Shown here: in pieces, positions 1 to 7,053 of the stretch | How positions within the stretch are numbered: position 1 is the first letter of the stretch | Layout of the letters: every line of letters starts with the position of its first letter | NCBI GenBank assembly: GCA_902468695.1 | Contig: CABQZS010000104.1 | Span: 1-18,413 of the forward strand | Reading direction: 5' to 3' | DNA: 18,413 nt | DNA from: an uncultured Collinsella sp. | GTDB lineage: Bacteria; Actinomycetota; Coriobacteriia; Coriobacteriales; Coriobacteriaceae | Notes under the pieces: model-generated | What the model saw: only the letters and a program-made list of their open reading frames with translations | Databases searched by the model: none | Told to the model about the DNA's origin: nothing | Made by a program: the position numbers and the translations under genes

Positions 1-2
1 AG

Positions 3-548
3 ACAAATCCCGAGGTTGTGGGTTGGATTTACGCGCCCGGCACCAACATCAACTACCCCGTGGTGCAGACCAACAACAACTCCAAATACCTCAACACGCT
101 GTTTGACGGTGCATCTAACGCGTCCGGTGCCATTTTCTTGGATAGTGATGACACCGCGCCGGGAATGGTCGACCAGCAGACCACGATTTACGGCCACCAT
201 ATGAACGACGGATCGATGTTCAATGTGATTTCGGACACCACCGACCAGGCGACGTTCGACAGCATTGAGTTTGTGTATTACATCACACGGGATGCTACGT
301 ATAAGCTGCGACCGCTGGCGACCAAAGTTGTCGAGGACACGTATGCCAAGGCGCGCACGCCCAATTTTGAGGGCGATGACGGACTGAAAAATTACCTGTC
401 CGAGATGCTCGACGGTGCCTCTGCCGTGGCGAGCGATGCCACCGATCGTGCTGCTTCGGCAACCAAGGTCGTAACGCTTGTGACCTGTCGTTCGTTATCG
501 CTGAGCAACACGCGTGCTGTCATGGTGCTCACGCCGGTCGAGGAATAG
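3..548 (+). CDS. Sortase, class B-like (5' end missing)
   Basis: This is the C-terminal part of a membrane-anchored cysteine transpeptidase that joins surface proteins to the cell wall or to each other. The reading frame is open from base 3, and the first visible residues, NPEVVGWIYAPGTNINYPVVQ minus its last residue, are the usual opening of a class B sortase core, so the true start and the N-terminal membrane segment lie upstream. The catalytic triad is visible: His in YGHHM (codon 195-197), Cys in TLVTC (486-488) and Arg in NTRAVMV (513-515). The helical insertion before TLVTC (VEDTYAKARTPNFEGDDGL) fits class B better than class A. About 181 residues are present. No substrate gene lies next to it; the only sortase substrate in the window is about 15 kb away and has an LAATG motif, which is not a typical class B signal, so pairing them would be a guess. 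Confidence 0.85.
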   Translation, partial: TNPEVVGWIYAPGTNINYPVVQTNNNSKYLNTLFDGASNASGAIFLDSDDTAPGMVDQQTTIYGHHMNDGSMFNVISDTTDQATFDSIEFVYYITRDATYKLRPLATKVVEDTYAKARTPNFEGDDGLKNYLSEMLDGASAVASDATDRAASATKVVTLVTCRSLSLSNTRAVMVLTPVEE

Positions 549-611
549 ATTATCCAGGGGTAGCAAAACCCGTCCTAAATTGGCTACTCGCTGACAGTAG
601 AGGGAGAAACG

Positions 612-1028
612 ATGATTGAAAATGGCAAATTGATGCCTTCGGTTGATACTTGGCTGCGTGAGGCCAAGGCCGATTCGTCGGCACCTGCGTGCGGTATGTA
701 TCTGACACATAACGGTGTGGTGCGCGCGACGCCCAAGGCCGAGGCGCGCGGTGTCGAGACCGATGGCGTGGCGCCGGGCCACAAGGTGGGCGGCATGGTG
801 TTCGGCTTCGATGCTCAGAAGGTGCAGGCTGCTATCGAGGCCACGCGCGTGATGCCGGGTATCGGCTATGTGCGCGTGTGGCTGGCGAGCGGTGAGCTTG
901 CCGTAGGCGACGACATCATGCTCGTGCTCATCGGCGGGGACATTCGCCCGCACGTGGTCGATGCGCTGCAAGCGCTCGTTGGCACCATCAAGAACGAATG
1001 CGTGAGTGAGGTCGAGCACGAGGCGTAG
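612..1028 (+). CDS. MoaE-like protein (molybdopterin synthase large-subunit fold)
   Basis: The 138-residue product resembles MoaE, the catalytic subunit that transfers sulfur to precursor Z when molybdopterin is made. Matching features are the THNGVVRATP stretch (MoaE GxVR region), the VRVWLASGELAVGDDIM segment (family HRIGxLxxGE), and GGDIRPHVVDAL followed by IK, which lines up with the family HRxxAF...LK. The Lys of LK is kept, but the second catalytic lysine of the usual PIWKKE ending is missing; the protein ends IKNECVSEVEHEA. The YEAYxxMA region is also replaced. The start is chosen from an AGAGGGAG ribosome site at 599-606. No moaD or other cofactor genes are nearby. It may be a divergent member that has lost the classical reaction. 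Family membership is moderately sure; activity is not. Confidence 0.55.
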   Translation: MIENGKLMPSVDTWLREAKADSSAPACGMYLTHNGVVRATPKAEARGVETDGVAPGHKVGGMVFGFDAQKVQAAIEATRVMPGIGYVRVWLASGELAVGDDIMLVLIGGDIRPHVVDALQALVGTIKNECVSEVEHEA

Positions 1029-1058
1029 AGGCTTGCGTCGATAGAAGACTCGTTTATA

Positions 1059-1098
1059 AAAATGCCCGCCGGTACGTGTTGATACCGGAGGGCATTTT
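1059..1098. terminator. Bidirectional hairpin terminator between convergent genes
   Basis: The arms AAAATGCCC (1059-1067) and GGGCATTTT (1090-1098) pair perfectly, with further pairing of CCGGTA and TACCGG inside. The A tract on one side and T tract on the other give a U-rich end in both directions. That suits its position between the MoaE-like gene (plus) and the CmpB-like gene (minus), which converge here. Confidence 0.85.
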
Positions 1099-1119
1099 GC
1101 GTTTTGGGCGCGGTGGGCG

Positions 1120-2349
1120 CTACACGCGCGTCGCATCCTTGGGGCTCATGGTCATGCTCTGGAAGCGGTTTTCCATGTACTCGTTATCGAAGTGCTCTCC
1201 GTAGAACTGTGCGACGGGAATGTCCGGCTCAGTGCCGTTAACGCGCTGGTACCAGTAGTCGAGCGACTGCAGCGTCATGACGCCGTCGACCAGCATGATA
1301 ACGGTAAAGATGACGGTGGCCGAGTAGCGGCTCTTCCAGGGGATCATGTTGATAAGCTTAAGCAGCCTCGGCAGCAGCAGCTTGATCCAGATGAGGCCGC
1401 CCAGGCCCCACAGACAGGCGAAGCCCGTGCAGGTGCGTCCGCCCGTGAGGACCACGAGCGGGTCGGGCATGCCGAACAGCGTTATGTGCGAGTAGCTCCA
1501 CGAGACCACGCCAAACGCGGTCTGCATAAACCAGCCCACGAACACCTCAAAGCTGGCGCCGAGCAGGGCGCTCACCAGGAAAATGATGATGGGGTTCTTT
1601 TTATAGAAGCGGTTGAGCACCATGGTCATGAGCACGGCACCAAAGCCGTAGATGGGGCTGAAGGGGCCAAACAGCATACCGGCGCGGTCCTGGTAGACAC
1701 CCGGATCGTCGACGGTCATATGCCAGATATCCTCCAGGACCAGGCCGAGCACGCAGCAGACAAAGAATACCCAGAACAGGTTGAAGTAGTTGAGCTTGAT
1801 GTAGCCCTCGCCGGTTTCATCGCGCCCGAGCATGCCCTCGGCGGCGGCGTCGCGGTCGAGCATCTCCTGCAGGCGGCGCTGCAGCTCGCGCTCCTGGCGC
1901 AGTGTGGGGTCGACGGTGGCCGAAAGCGCGACGAGGATGCCGAGCTGGATGGCAGGGCGCAGCAAGAAGGGCCCGATGCCCTGGAGCATCACGTCAACCA
2001 AAAGCTCGACGACGGTAAACGCGATAAGGATATAGGACAGACGGGCGGCATTGCGGCGCTGGTTCTTGATGAGATCCAGGCCAAAGATGATCAAGATGAC
2101 GGCACTGGCAGCCGAGAGCATGATGCCGGCGACAATCAGTCCGACCGCGACGAGCGTGTTGTCGCCGAGCTTGGCGGCGGCGTTGCCGTTGATGAGCGCG
2201 GTGATGACCTGCCACATAAAGGCACCGACCGAAGGGAGCGTGCCCACGCCGGACAGGATGCACAGGACGGCGTACACCTTAATGATGAGGGGGATCTTCT
2301 TGACCTCCGTGGCGCTGGGGACGCTGGGGTCGAGTTCGTTTCGATCCAT
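1120..2349 (-). CDS. CmpB-family putative ABC transporter permease-like membrane protein
   Basis: This 409-residue polytopic membrane protein has an unknown job. Its C-terminal half (about residues 187-345) matches the 'ABC_trans_CmpB' family: NLFWVFFVCCVLGLVLEDIWH, then GMLFGPFSPIYGFGAVL, a SFEVFVGWFMQ segment and a GRTCTGFACLWGLGGLIWIKLL segment. The N-terminal half has about four hydrophobic helices (roughly 20-50, 65-95, 103-125, 128-147), followed by a charged stretch (150-182, RQERELQRRLQEMLDRD) that is probably cytoplasmic. The start is the ATG at 2347-2349, because GAGAAAGG lies just upstream on the minus strand; a longer open frame upstream has no coding character. Members are annotated as putative ABC permeases, but no ATPase or binding protein lies beside it, so transport is unproven. 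It has its own upstream region, divergent from purF. Confidence 0.75.
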   Translation of the reverse strand: MDRNELDPSVPSATEVKKIPLIIKVYAVLCILSGVGTLPSVGAFMWQVITALINGNAAAKLGDNTLVAVGLIVAGIMLSAASAVILIIFGLDLIKNQRRNAARLSYILIAFTVVELLVDVMLQGIGPFLLRPAIQLGILVALSATVDPTLRQERELQRRLQEMLDRDAAAEGMLGRDETGEGYIKLNYFNLFWVFFVCCVLGLVLEDIWHMTVDDPGVYQDRAGMLFGPFSPIYGFGAVLMTMVLNRFYKKNPIIIFLVSALLGASFEVFVGWFMQTAFGVVSWSYSHITLFGMPDPLVVLTGGRTCTGFACLWGLGGLIWIKLLLPRLLKLINMIPWKSRYSATVIFTVIMLVDGVMTLQSLDYWYQRVNGTEPDIPVAQFYGEHFDNEYMENRFQSMTMSPKDATRV

Positions 2350-2573
2350 ACATAACCTTTCTCGTTTTGCTGTAGGTACAAGGATACGCCGCCGACCTGC
2401 CAAAAGACAGGACGAACGTCCCAATTGCAACAATGCAAGCCCCAACGGCGGGCGAGACGCGTCGCAACGGAAGTATGCGGGAACGTCGGCCCCGAGGCGG
2501 TTGCCCAATAAAATGTTTGGCTGCAAAACGGATTATTAGCTCGGTGGGCTTTTAAAAAGCGCTGCTCATGCGC

Positions 2574-2602
2574 TGGGGAGCGCGTCGCGCCGTGCGTATA
2601 AT
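2574..2602 (+). promoter_or_regulatory. Probable sigma-70-type promoter of purF
   Basis: A perfect TATAAT lies at 2597-2602, 41 bases before the purF start codon. A weak -35 candidate (TGGGGA, 2574-2579) sits 17 bases upstream. The short leader holds a small GGCG/CGCC hairpin (2605-2617) and then the ribosome site. The rest of the 294-base divergent gap (2350-2643) shows no gene; I see no purine riboswitch fold or clear PurR-type operator in it. Confidence 0.55.
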
Positions 2603-2643
2603 AAGGCGGGTAACGCCAAAATACGAGGCTCTGAGGGGATGCC

Positions 2644-4314
2644 ATGTCTCAAGAAACCATCCGCGCGGCCGAGCGTGCCGCGGGACAGGTGAACGCCATG
2701 TCGACGTATGATCCGGACTCTGACCAGCTGCATGAGGAATGCGGCGTTTTTGGTGTCTGGGCGCCCGATCGCGACGTGGCTCGACTGACGTACTTTGGCC
2801 TGCGTGCACTGCAGCACCGTGGCCAAGAATCGGCGGGAATCGCTGTTGGTGACGGCGGTACGGTTATGGTCCGCAAGGATCTGGGCCTGCTCGACCGCGT
2901 GTTCTCCAATGCCGACTTGTCGACGCTCTCCGGTCAGCTGGCCGTGGGTCATGTGCGCTACGGCACCGCCGGCGCCAAGAGCTGGGAAGCCTCTCAGCCG
3001 CACCTCTCTACCATCAATAGCGTCATTATCGCGCTCGCGCACAACGGCACCCTCGTCAACACCGACGAGCTGCGCCGCCAGCTGATCGAGTTGGGCGTGC
3101 CGTTCCTCTCCAATTCGGATTCCGAGGTCGCGACCAAACTCATCGGCTACTTTACTCAGCGTACGGGCCATCCGCGCGAGGGCATTCGTAAGACCATGGA
3201 GCTCGTGCGCGGCGGCTACGCCATGACGCTCATCAACGAGCAGGCGCTCTACGCATTCCGCGATCCGCACGGCATTCGCCCGCTCGTGCTGGGCAAGCTG
3301 GTGGACGAAGGCCTGGACCAGGCCGATGCCGCATCCGTTTCGCAGCTTCCGTCGCAGGACGGCGCCGCGACGGTCGACGCCACCACCCGTGTCACCCGCG
3401 CCGGCGGCTGGGTCGTCGCCTCCGAGACTTGCGCACTCGATATTGTGGGCGCCGAGTACGTCCGCGACGTCCGTCCCGGCGAGATTTTGCGCATCAGCGC
3501 TGAGGGTCTTGTGTCCGAGCAGGGTGTGCCCGCTGCCGAAGAGCCTGCTAACTGCATCTTTGAGCAGGTCTACTTCGCTCGCCCCGACTCCATCATGAAC
3601 GGCAAGAGTGTCTACGCCTGCCGTTATGACATGGGTCGTCAGCTGGCACATGAGGAGCCCGTCGAGGCCGACCTGGTCATCGGCGTGCCCGACTCCGGCC
3701 TGCCGCCCGCGGAGGGGTATTCGCACGAGAGCGGTATTCCCTTTGGCGAGGGCCTCATCAAGAACCGTTACGTGGGCCGTACGTTTATCGAGCCTACGCA
3801 GGAGCTGCGTGCCATGGGCGTGCGTATGAAGCTCAACCCGCTGCGCGACAACATCGAGGGCAAGCGCCTGGTCGTCATCGACGACTCCATCGTCCGCGGC
3901 ACCACCATGGTGCAGCTCGTCAAGATGCTGCGCAACGCCGGCGCCAAGGAGATTCATATCCGCATCAACTCGCCCGAGGTCATCTGGCCGTGCTTTTACG
4001 GTATCGATACCGACGTGCAGTCGCAGCTCATCAGTGCCAACAAGACGGTCGACGAGATTTGCGAGTATATCGGCGCCGATTCGCTGGCCTTCCTTTCGGT
4101 CGAGGGCCTGCTGAAGGTCATGCCCAAGGGCGGCTACTGCGATGCGTGCTTTACCGGACGCTATCCCGTGGCGATTCCCGAGAGCTTTGGCCGCGACAAG
4201 TTCATGGAGGGCTTTAAGCCCCGCAACCTGGACAAGCCGCTGCACTTTGACGACGACGCCGTGGTCGAGAAATACGACGACCGCAGCTGGGAAGAGGAGC
4301 ACGGCGAGGCCTAA
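2644..4314 (+). CDS. purF: Amidophosphoribosyltransferase
   Basis: PurF catalyses the committed step of purine synthesis, PRPP plus glutamine to phosphoribosylamine. The glutaminase domain starts at Cys33 in LHEECGVFGVW; the 32 residues before it would be a propeptide that must be removed to free the nucleophile, as in the Bacillus-type enzyme. Other glutaminase motifs are QHRGQESAGI, GHVRYGTAG and AHNGTLVN. The PRPP motif VVIDDSIVRGTTM is at 410-422. Cys304, Cys450, Cys499 and Cys502 fit the four ligands of the [4Fe-4S] cluster of this subtype. At 556 residues it is longer than usual, through the long propeptide, a tail of about 35 residues and an insertion near 220-252 between LGKL and GGWVVASETCALD. 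The start rests on AGGGG at 2634-2638; an in-frame ATG at 2698 would shorten the propeptide to 14 residues. It leads the pur block. Confidence 0.97.
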   Translation: MSQETIRAAERAAGQVNAMSTYDPDSDQLHEECGVFGVWAPDRDVARLTYFGLRALQHRGQESAGIAVGDGGTVMVRKDLGLLDRVFSNADLSTLSGQLAVGHVRYGTAGAKSWEASQPHLSTINSVIIALAHNGTLVNTDELRRQLIELGVPFLSNSDSEVATKLIGYFTQRTGHPREGIRKTMELVRGGYAMTLINEQALYAFRDPHGIRPLVLGKLVDEGLDQADAASVSQLPSQDGAATVDATTRVTRAGGWVVASETCALDIVGAEYVRDVRPGEILRISAEGLVSEQGVPAAEEPANCIFEQVYFARPDSIMNGKSVYACRYDMGRQLAHEEPVEADLVIGVPDSGLPPAEGYSHESGIPFGEGLIKNRYVGRTFIEPTQELRAMGVRMKLNPLRDNIEGKRLVVIDDSIVRGTTMVQLVKMLRNAGAKEIHIRINSPEVIWPCFYGIDTDVQSQLISANKTVDEICEYIGADSLAFLSVEGLLKVMPKGGYCDACFTGRYPVAIPESFGRDKFMEGFKPRNLDKPLHFDDDAVVEKYDDRSWEEEHGEA

Positions 4315-4327
4315 AGCCTGCCATTTA

Positions 4328-4358
4328 GGGACAGGTTTATTTTGGTAGGTTTTACCTG
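4328..4358. repeat. Possible half copy of the GGGACAG palindromic repeat
   Basis: GGGACAGG (4328-4335) followed by a T-rich stretch carries half of the core seen in the larger repeats elsewhere. CAGGT (4332-4336) can pair with ACCTG (4354-4358), and a T-rich tail follows (CTGTTTTGTTG), so it could act as a weak terminator between purF and purM. The call is tentative because the second core is absent. Confidence 0.3.
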
Positions 4359-4422
4359 CTGTTTTGTTGATATGACGGCGCGTGCTGTTATGGCGCGCGC
4401 CGAAATGAATGCAACTATGAGC

Positions 4423-4451
4423 ACCGTTTGGCGCCCGCGCGGCGCCACGGT
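4423..4451 (+). promoter_or_regulatory. Strong hairpin directly before the purM ribosome site
   Basis: TGGCGCC (4429-4435) and GGCGCCA (4441-4447) are perfect arms round a CGCGC loop. The stem is extended by ACCG (4423-4426) with CGGT (4448-4451) across a two-base bulge. No T tract follows, so it is not a standard terminator. It ends 4 bases before GGGAGAGGAAGG (4455-4466), the purM ribosome site, so it could affect mRNA stability or processing between purF and purM, or ribosome access to purM. Confidence 0.45.
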
Positions 4452-4471
4452 AGTGGGAGAGGAAGGCTCAG

Positions 4472-5575
4472 ATGAGCGACAGCAAGCATGTGACGTACGA
4501 GGACGCCGGCGTCGATACCGCCGAGGGTGGCCGTGCCGTCGACGCTATTAAGCAGATGGTCAAGGACACCAACCGCCCCGAGGTTATCGGCGGCATCGGT
4601 GGCTTTGGTGGCCTGTTCTCGGCCGCCGCGCTCAAGGATATGGAAGACCCGATCCTGATCAGCGGCACCGACGGCGTGGGCACCAAGCTCGTGCTCGCCC
4701 AGATCATGGACCGTCACGAGACGGTGGGCCAGGACCTGGTCGCCATGTGCGTCAATGACATTTTGGCTTCGGGCGCCGAGCCGCTGTTCTTCCTGGATTA
4801 CGTTGCCATCGGCCACATTGAGGCCGAACACATGGCAAAGATCATCAAGGGCGTGGCCGACGGCTGCAAGCTCGCGGGTTGCGCGCTCGTGGGCGGCGAG
4901 ATGGCCGAACACCCGGGCGTCATGGCCCCCGCCGATTACGACCTCGCCGGCTTTACCGTGGGTGTTGTCGATCGTCCCAAGATGCTCGACCCCGCGAACG
5001 TTCGCCCCGGCGATGTGATCCTGGGCCTGCCTTCCACCGGCGTGCATTCCAACGGTTACTCGCTCGTGCGCAAGGTCATCGGTGTCGACGGCATTAAGCC
5101 GGGCACGCCCGAGGCCGCCGCTAAGGCCGAGGAGCTGAGCCGTCCGCTCGAGGAGCTCGGCGGTGCTTCGCTGGCCGACGCCCTGCTGGCCCCCACGCGC
5201 ATCTACGTCAAGCCGATTCTGGAGCTGCTCCGCGGTGGCGCTAACGTTCATGCCATTGCCCATATCACCGGCGGCGGTATTACCGAGAACCTCAACCGCG
5301 CGCTCGCCGACGACGTCGATGCCGTGGTCACCCGCAGCGGCGCCGAGATGGGCTGGGATGTTCCGCCCGTCATCACCTACGTGTCGCGTCAGGCCGAGCT
5401 CGCGCCCAATGAGGCATGCAAGACCTTCAACATGGGCGTCGGCCTGTGCCTGATCGTCGCCCCCGAGGACGAGGCTGCCGTGACCGAGGCCCTGGTCGCT
5501 CTGGGCGAGAAGCCGTTCCGCGTGGGCGAGTGCGTCGAGGGTTCCGGTAAGGTCGTGTACTCCGATGAGCGCTAA
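4472..5575 (+). CDS. purM: Phosphoribosylformylglycinamidine cyclo-ligase (AIR synthetase)
   Basis: PurM closes the imidazole ring: FGAM plus ATP gives AIR, step 5 of IMP synthesis. The 367-residue protein is close to the usual length of about 345. The ATP/substrate motif GTDGVGTKL is at 65-73, followed by DLVAMCVNDILASGAEPLFF and the conserved LVGGEMAEHPG and GLPSTGVHSNGYSLVRKV stretches. ITGGGITENLNRAL marks the C-terminal domain. The start follows a very strong ribosome site (GGGAGAGGAAGG, 4455-4466). It overlaps purN by 11 bases, so the two are probably translationally coupled. The 157-base gap from purF contains a possible repeat fragment and a strong hairpin. Confidence 0.97.
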   Translation: MSDSKHVTYEDAGVDTAEGGRAVDAIKQMVKDTNRPEVIGGIGGFGGLFSAAALKDMEDPILISGTDGVGTKLVLAQIMDRHETVGQDLVAMCVNDILASGAEPLFFLDYVAIGHIEAEHMAKIIKGVADGCKLAGCALVGGEMAEHPGVMAPADYDLAGFTVGVVDRPKMLDPANVRPGDVILGLPSTGVHSNGYSLVRKVIGVDGIKPGTPEAAAKAEELSRPLEELGGASLADALLAPTRIYVKPILELLRGGANVHAIAHITGGGITENLNRALADDVDAVVTRSGAEMGWDVPPVITYVSRQAELAPNEACKTFNMGVGLCLIVAPEDEAAVTEALVALGEKPFRVGECVEGSGKVVYSDER

Positions 5576-6266
5576 CGAGCAGATGACTGCTGCTGAGGGT
5601 CTGGGTTTTGTGCCCTACACCCGTCCGACCGGCACCGATACGGCTGAGCCGCTTAAGATCGGCGTGCTTATCAGCGGTTCGGGTACCAACCTGCAGGCGC
5701 TGATCGACCTGATCGCCGCCGGCAAGCTCAACGCCTCGATTGAGCTTGTGGTGTCGAGCCGTCCATCGGCTAAGGGCTTGCAGCGCGCCGAGCGTGCGGG
5801 TATCCAGACGCTCACGCTGTCCAAGGACGTCTATGCCGACCCCATCGCGGCCGACGAGATCATCGCGCATGAGCTGCTCGAGCGCGGCTGCGAGTACGTG
5901 GTGATGGCCGGCTATATGCGCATGGTGCACACGCCGCTGCTGGCGGCGTTCCCCAATCGCGTGGTCAACCTGCATCCGGCACTGCTGCCGAGCTTTACCG
6001 GTGCCCATGCGATTGACGATGCGTTTGCTCGCGGCGTCAAGGTGACCGGCGTGACCGTGCACTTTGCCAACGAGATCTACGACAACGGTCCCATCATCGC
6101 CCAGCGTGCGCTGGCTGTTGAGGAGGGCTGGGACGTCGACACGCTCGAGGAGCACATCCACGCGATCGAGCATGTGCTGTATCCCGAGGTCGTGCAAATG
6201 CTCGCCGACGGCCGCGTTCACGTGCTGGAGAGCGGCAAGGTCGCAATTGACGCGCCTCGCGGCTAG
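5565..6266 (+). CDS. purN: Phosphoribosylglycinamide formyltransferase
   Basis: PurN moves a formyl group from 10-formyl-tetrahydrofolate to GAR, step 3 of IMP synthesis. The substrate loop KIGVLISGSGTNLQAL starts at residue 31. The catalytic residues are Asn135 and His137 in NLHPALLPSF and Asp173 in IYDNGPII; these equal E. coli Asn106, His108 and Asp144 shifted by exactly 29, so the fold is collinear behind an N-terminal extension of about 29 residues. The extension (MSANEQMTAAEGLGFVP...) is needed if translation starts at the ATG at 5565 inside the purM end; no better internal start is seen before the core. At 233 residues it is a little longer than the usual 190-215. It ends the pur block ahead of a terminator. 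Confidence 0.96.
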   Translation: MSANEQMTAAEGLGFVPYTRPTGTDTAEPLKIGVLISGSGTNLQALIDLIAAGKLNASIELVVSSRPSAKGLQRAERAGIQTLTLSKDVYADPIAADEIIAHELLERGCEYVVMAGYMRMVHTPLLAAFPNRVVNLHPALLPSFTGAHAIDDAFARGVKVTGVTVHFANEIYDNGPIIAQRALAVEEGWDVDTLEEHIHAIEHVLYPEVVQMLADGRVHVLESGKVAIDAPRG

Positions 6267-6298
6267 CGGCGCACAGTACAATTTAGCCGAGTAGTCAG

Positions 6299-6341
6299 GG
6301 TGGTCATTGGCGCCAAGGCGCGCGTGGCCACCTTTTGTTTT
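6299..6341 (+). terminator. Rho-independent terminator after purN
   Basis: GGTGGTCA (6299-6306) pairs with TGGCCACC (6325-6332) with one G-U pair, and TTTTGTTTT follows at 6333-6341. It sits 33 bases after the purN stop and closes the purine block. Confidence 0.8.
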
Positions 6342-6418
6342 GGGTAGTCATCGGGAACGGTCTTTAACGACTGGTCATTCAAGAACGTCGCAGGTGACTA
6401 GATGAGAGAGGTGAGCGC

Positions 6419-6883
6419 ATGGCGGATAACGAAGCGCTGTTTAGGCCTGAGCTGGTGTTTTTTGATTGGGAGTGTGCAACGCCGGATGAGGTGTTTGCGC
6501 GGCTCGAGGGCGAGCTTGCACCACGTGGCTACATTGCGTCCGGTTGGCTCGACGCCGTTCGCACGCGCGAGGATGCCTATCCCACGGGTCTTGCCATGCC
6601 GGCGGCAAACATTGCCATTCCGCATACCGATCCGGGGTTTGTGGCCAAGCCCTATATCGCGGTGGTGAAGCCCGCCGCGCCCGTGACATTTAACGCTATG
6701 GCTGGCATGGGCGCTCCGGTGCCGGCGCAGATCGTCATCAATCTGGGCATCGCCGAGCCGGGCGGCCAGGTCGAGGCCCTGCAGGCACTCATGAACATCT
6801 TTATGGACGCCGATGCCGCAGCCGACGTGCTCGGCCAGACCACGCCCCAGGGCATGGTCGACGCCATCCGCCGTCACTTCTAA
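6419..6883 (+). CDS. Orphan PTS IIA protein, fructose/galactitol type
   Basis: This 154-residue protein belongs to the PTS EIIA type 2 family. These proteins carry a phosphate from HPr on a histidine and pass it to a IIB partner during sugar uptake, or signal through it. The phosphorylation site is His69 in NIAIPHTDP. The layout, with PTGLAMPAANIAIPHTDPGFV and then a C-terminal EALQALMNIFMDADAAADVLGQTT helix region, looks most like galactitol-type IIA (GatA). A GAGAGAGG ribosome site lies at 6404-6411. No IIB or IIC gene is adjacent: purN is upstream and a foldase downstream, so the partner must be elsewhere or the protein is regulatory. Family is sure; sugar is not. Confidence 0.85.
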   Translation: MADNEALFRPELVFFDWECATPDEVFARLEGELAPRGYIASGWLDAVRTREDAYPTGLAMPAANIAIPHTDPGFVAKPYIAVVKPAAPVTFNAMAGMGAPVPAQIVINLGIAEPGGQVEALQALMNIFMDADAAADVLGQTTPQGMVDAIRRHF

Positions 6884-6894
6884 GGTGGGGCTGA

Positions 6895-6986
6895 GTCGGC
6901 ACTTGGGGACTGTCCCTAACTGCCGGCTGCCAGAGCTGTCCCCTTTGCACCAAAATGGTGCAGATTAACCTGTCCCCAATGCACCA
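6895..6986. repeat. Composite GGGGAC/CTGTCCCC palindromic repeat with alternative stems
   Basis: The first dyad has outer arms GTCGGCA (6895-6901) and TGCCGGC (6921-6927, one G-U pair) round an inner GGGACTGTCCC. The second part has two CTGTCCCC cores in the same orientation, each followed by wwTGCACCA. TGCACCA (6946-6952) pairs with TGGTGCA (6956-6962), and the GGTGCA inside the latter can instead pair with TGCACC at 6980-6985. It fills the gap between the PTS IIA gene and the foldase. Confidence 0.7.
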
Positions 6987-7053
6987 AGCGTGCCGCGGGG
7001 GCTGCGTTGTGACACAATGGCGTTTGTTCGATTCGTTATGCGAAAGGCCAACT

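Noticed and set aside
1192..2355. 387-codon plus-strand frame opposite the CmpB-like gene
   Set aside because: The product is Asp/Glu/His/Gln-rich without motifs. The minus strand encodes a membrane protein with family motifs and a good ribosome site.
2350..2643. Purine riboswitch or PurR box upstream of purF
   Set aside because: No three-stem purine aptamer core or PRPP-type PurR box was recognisable, and the distance from the TATAAT to the start codon is too short for a riboswitch.
2566..4302. 578-codon open frame antisense to purF
   Set aside because: It mirrors the GC-rich third positions of purF, has no recognisable motif and lacks a ribosome site. The purF translation is unambiguous.
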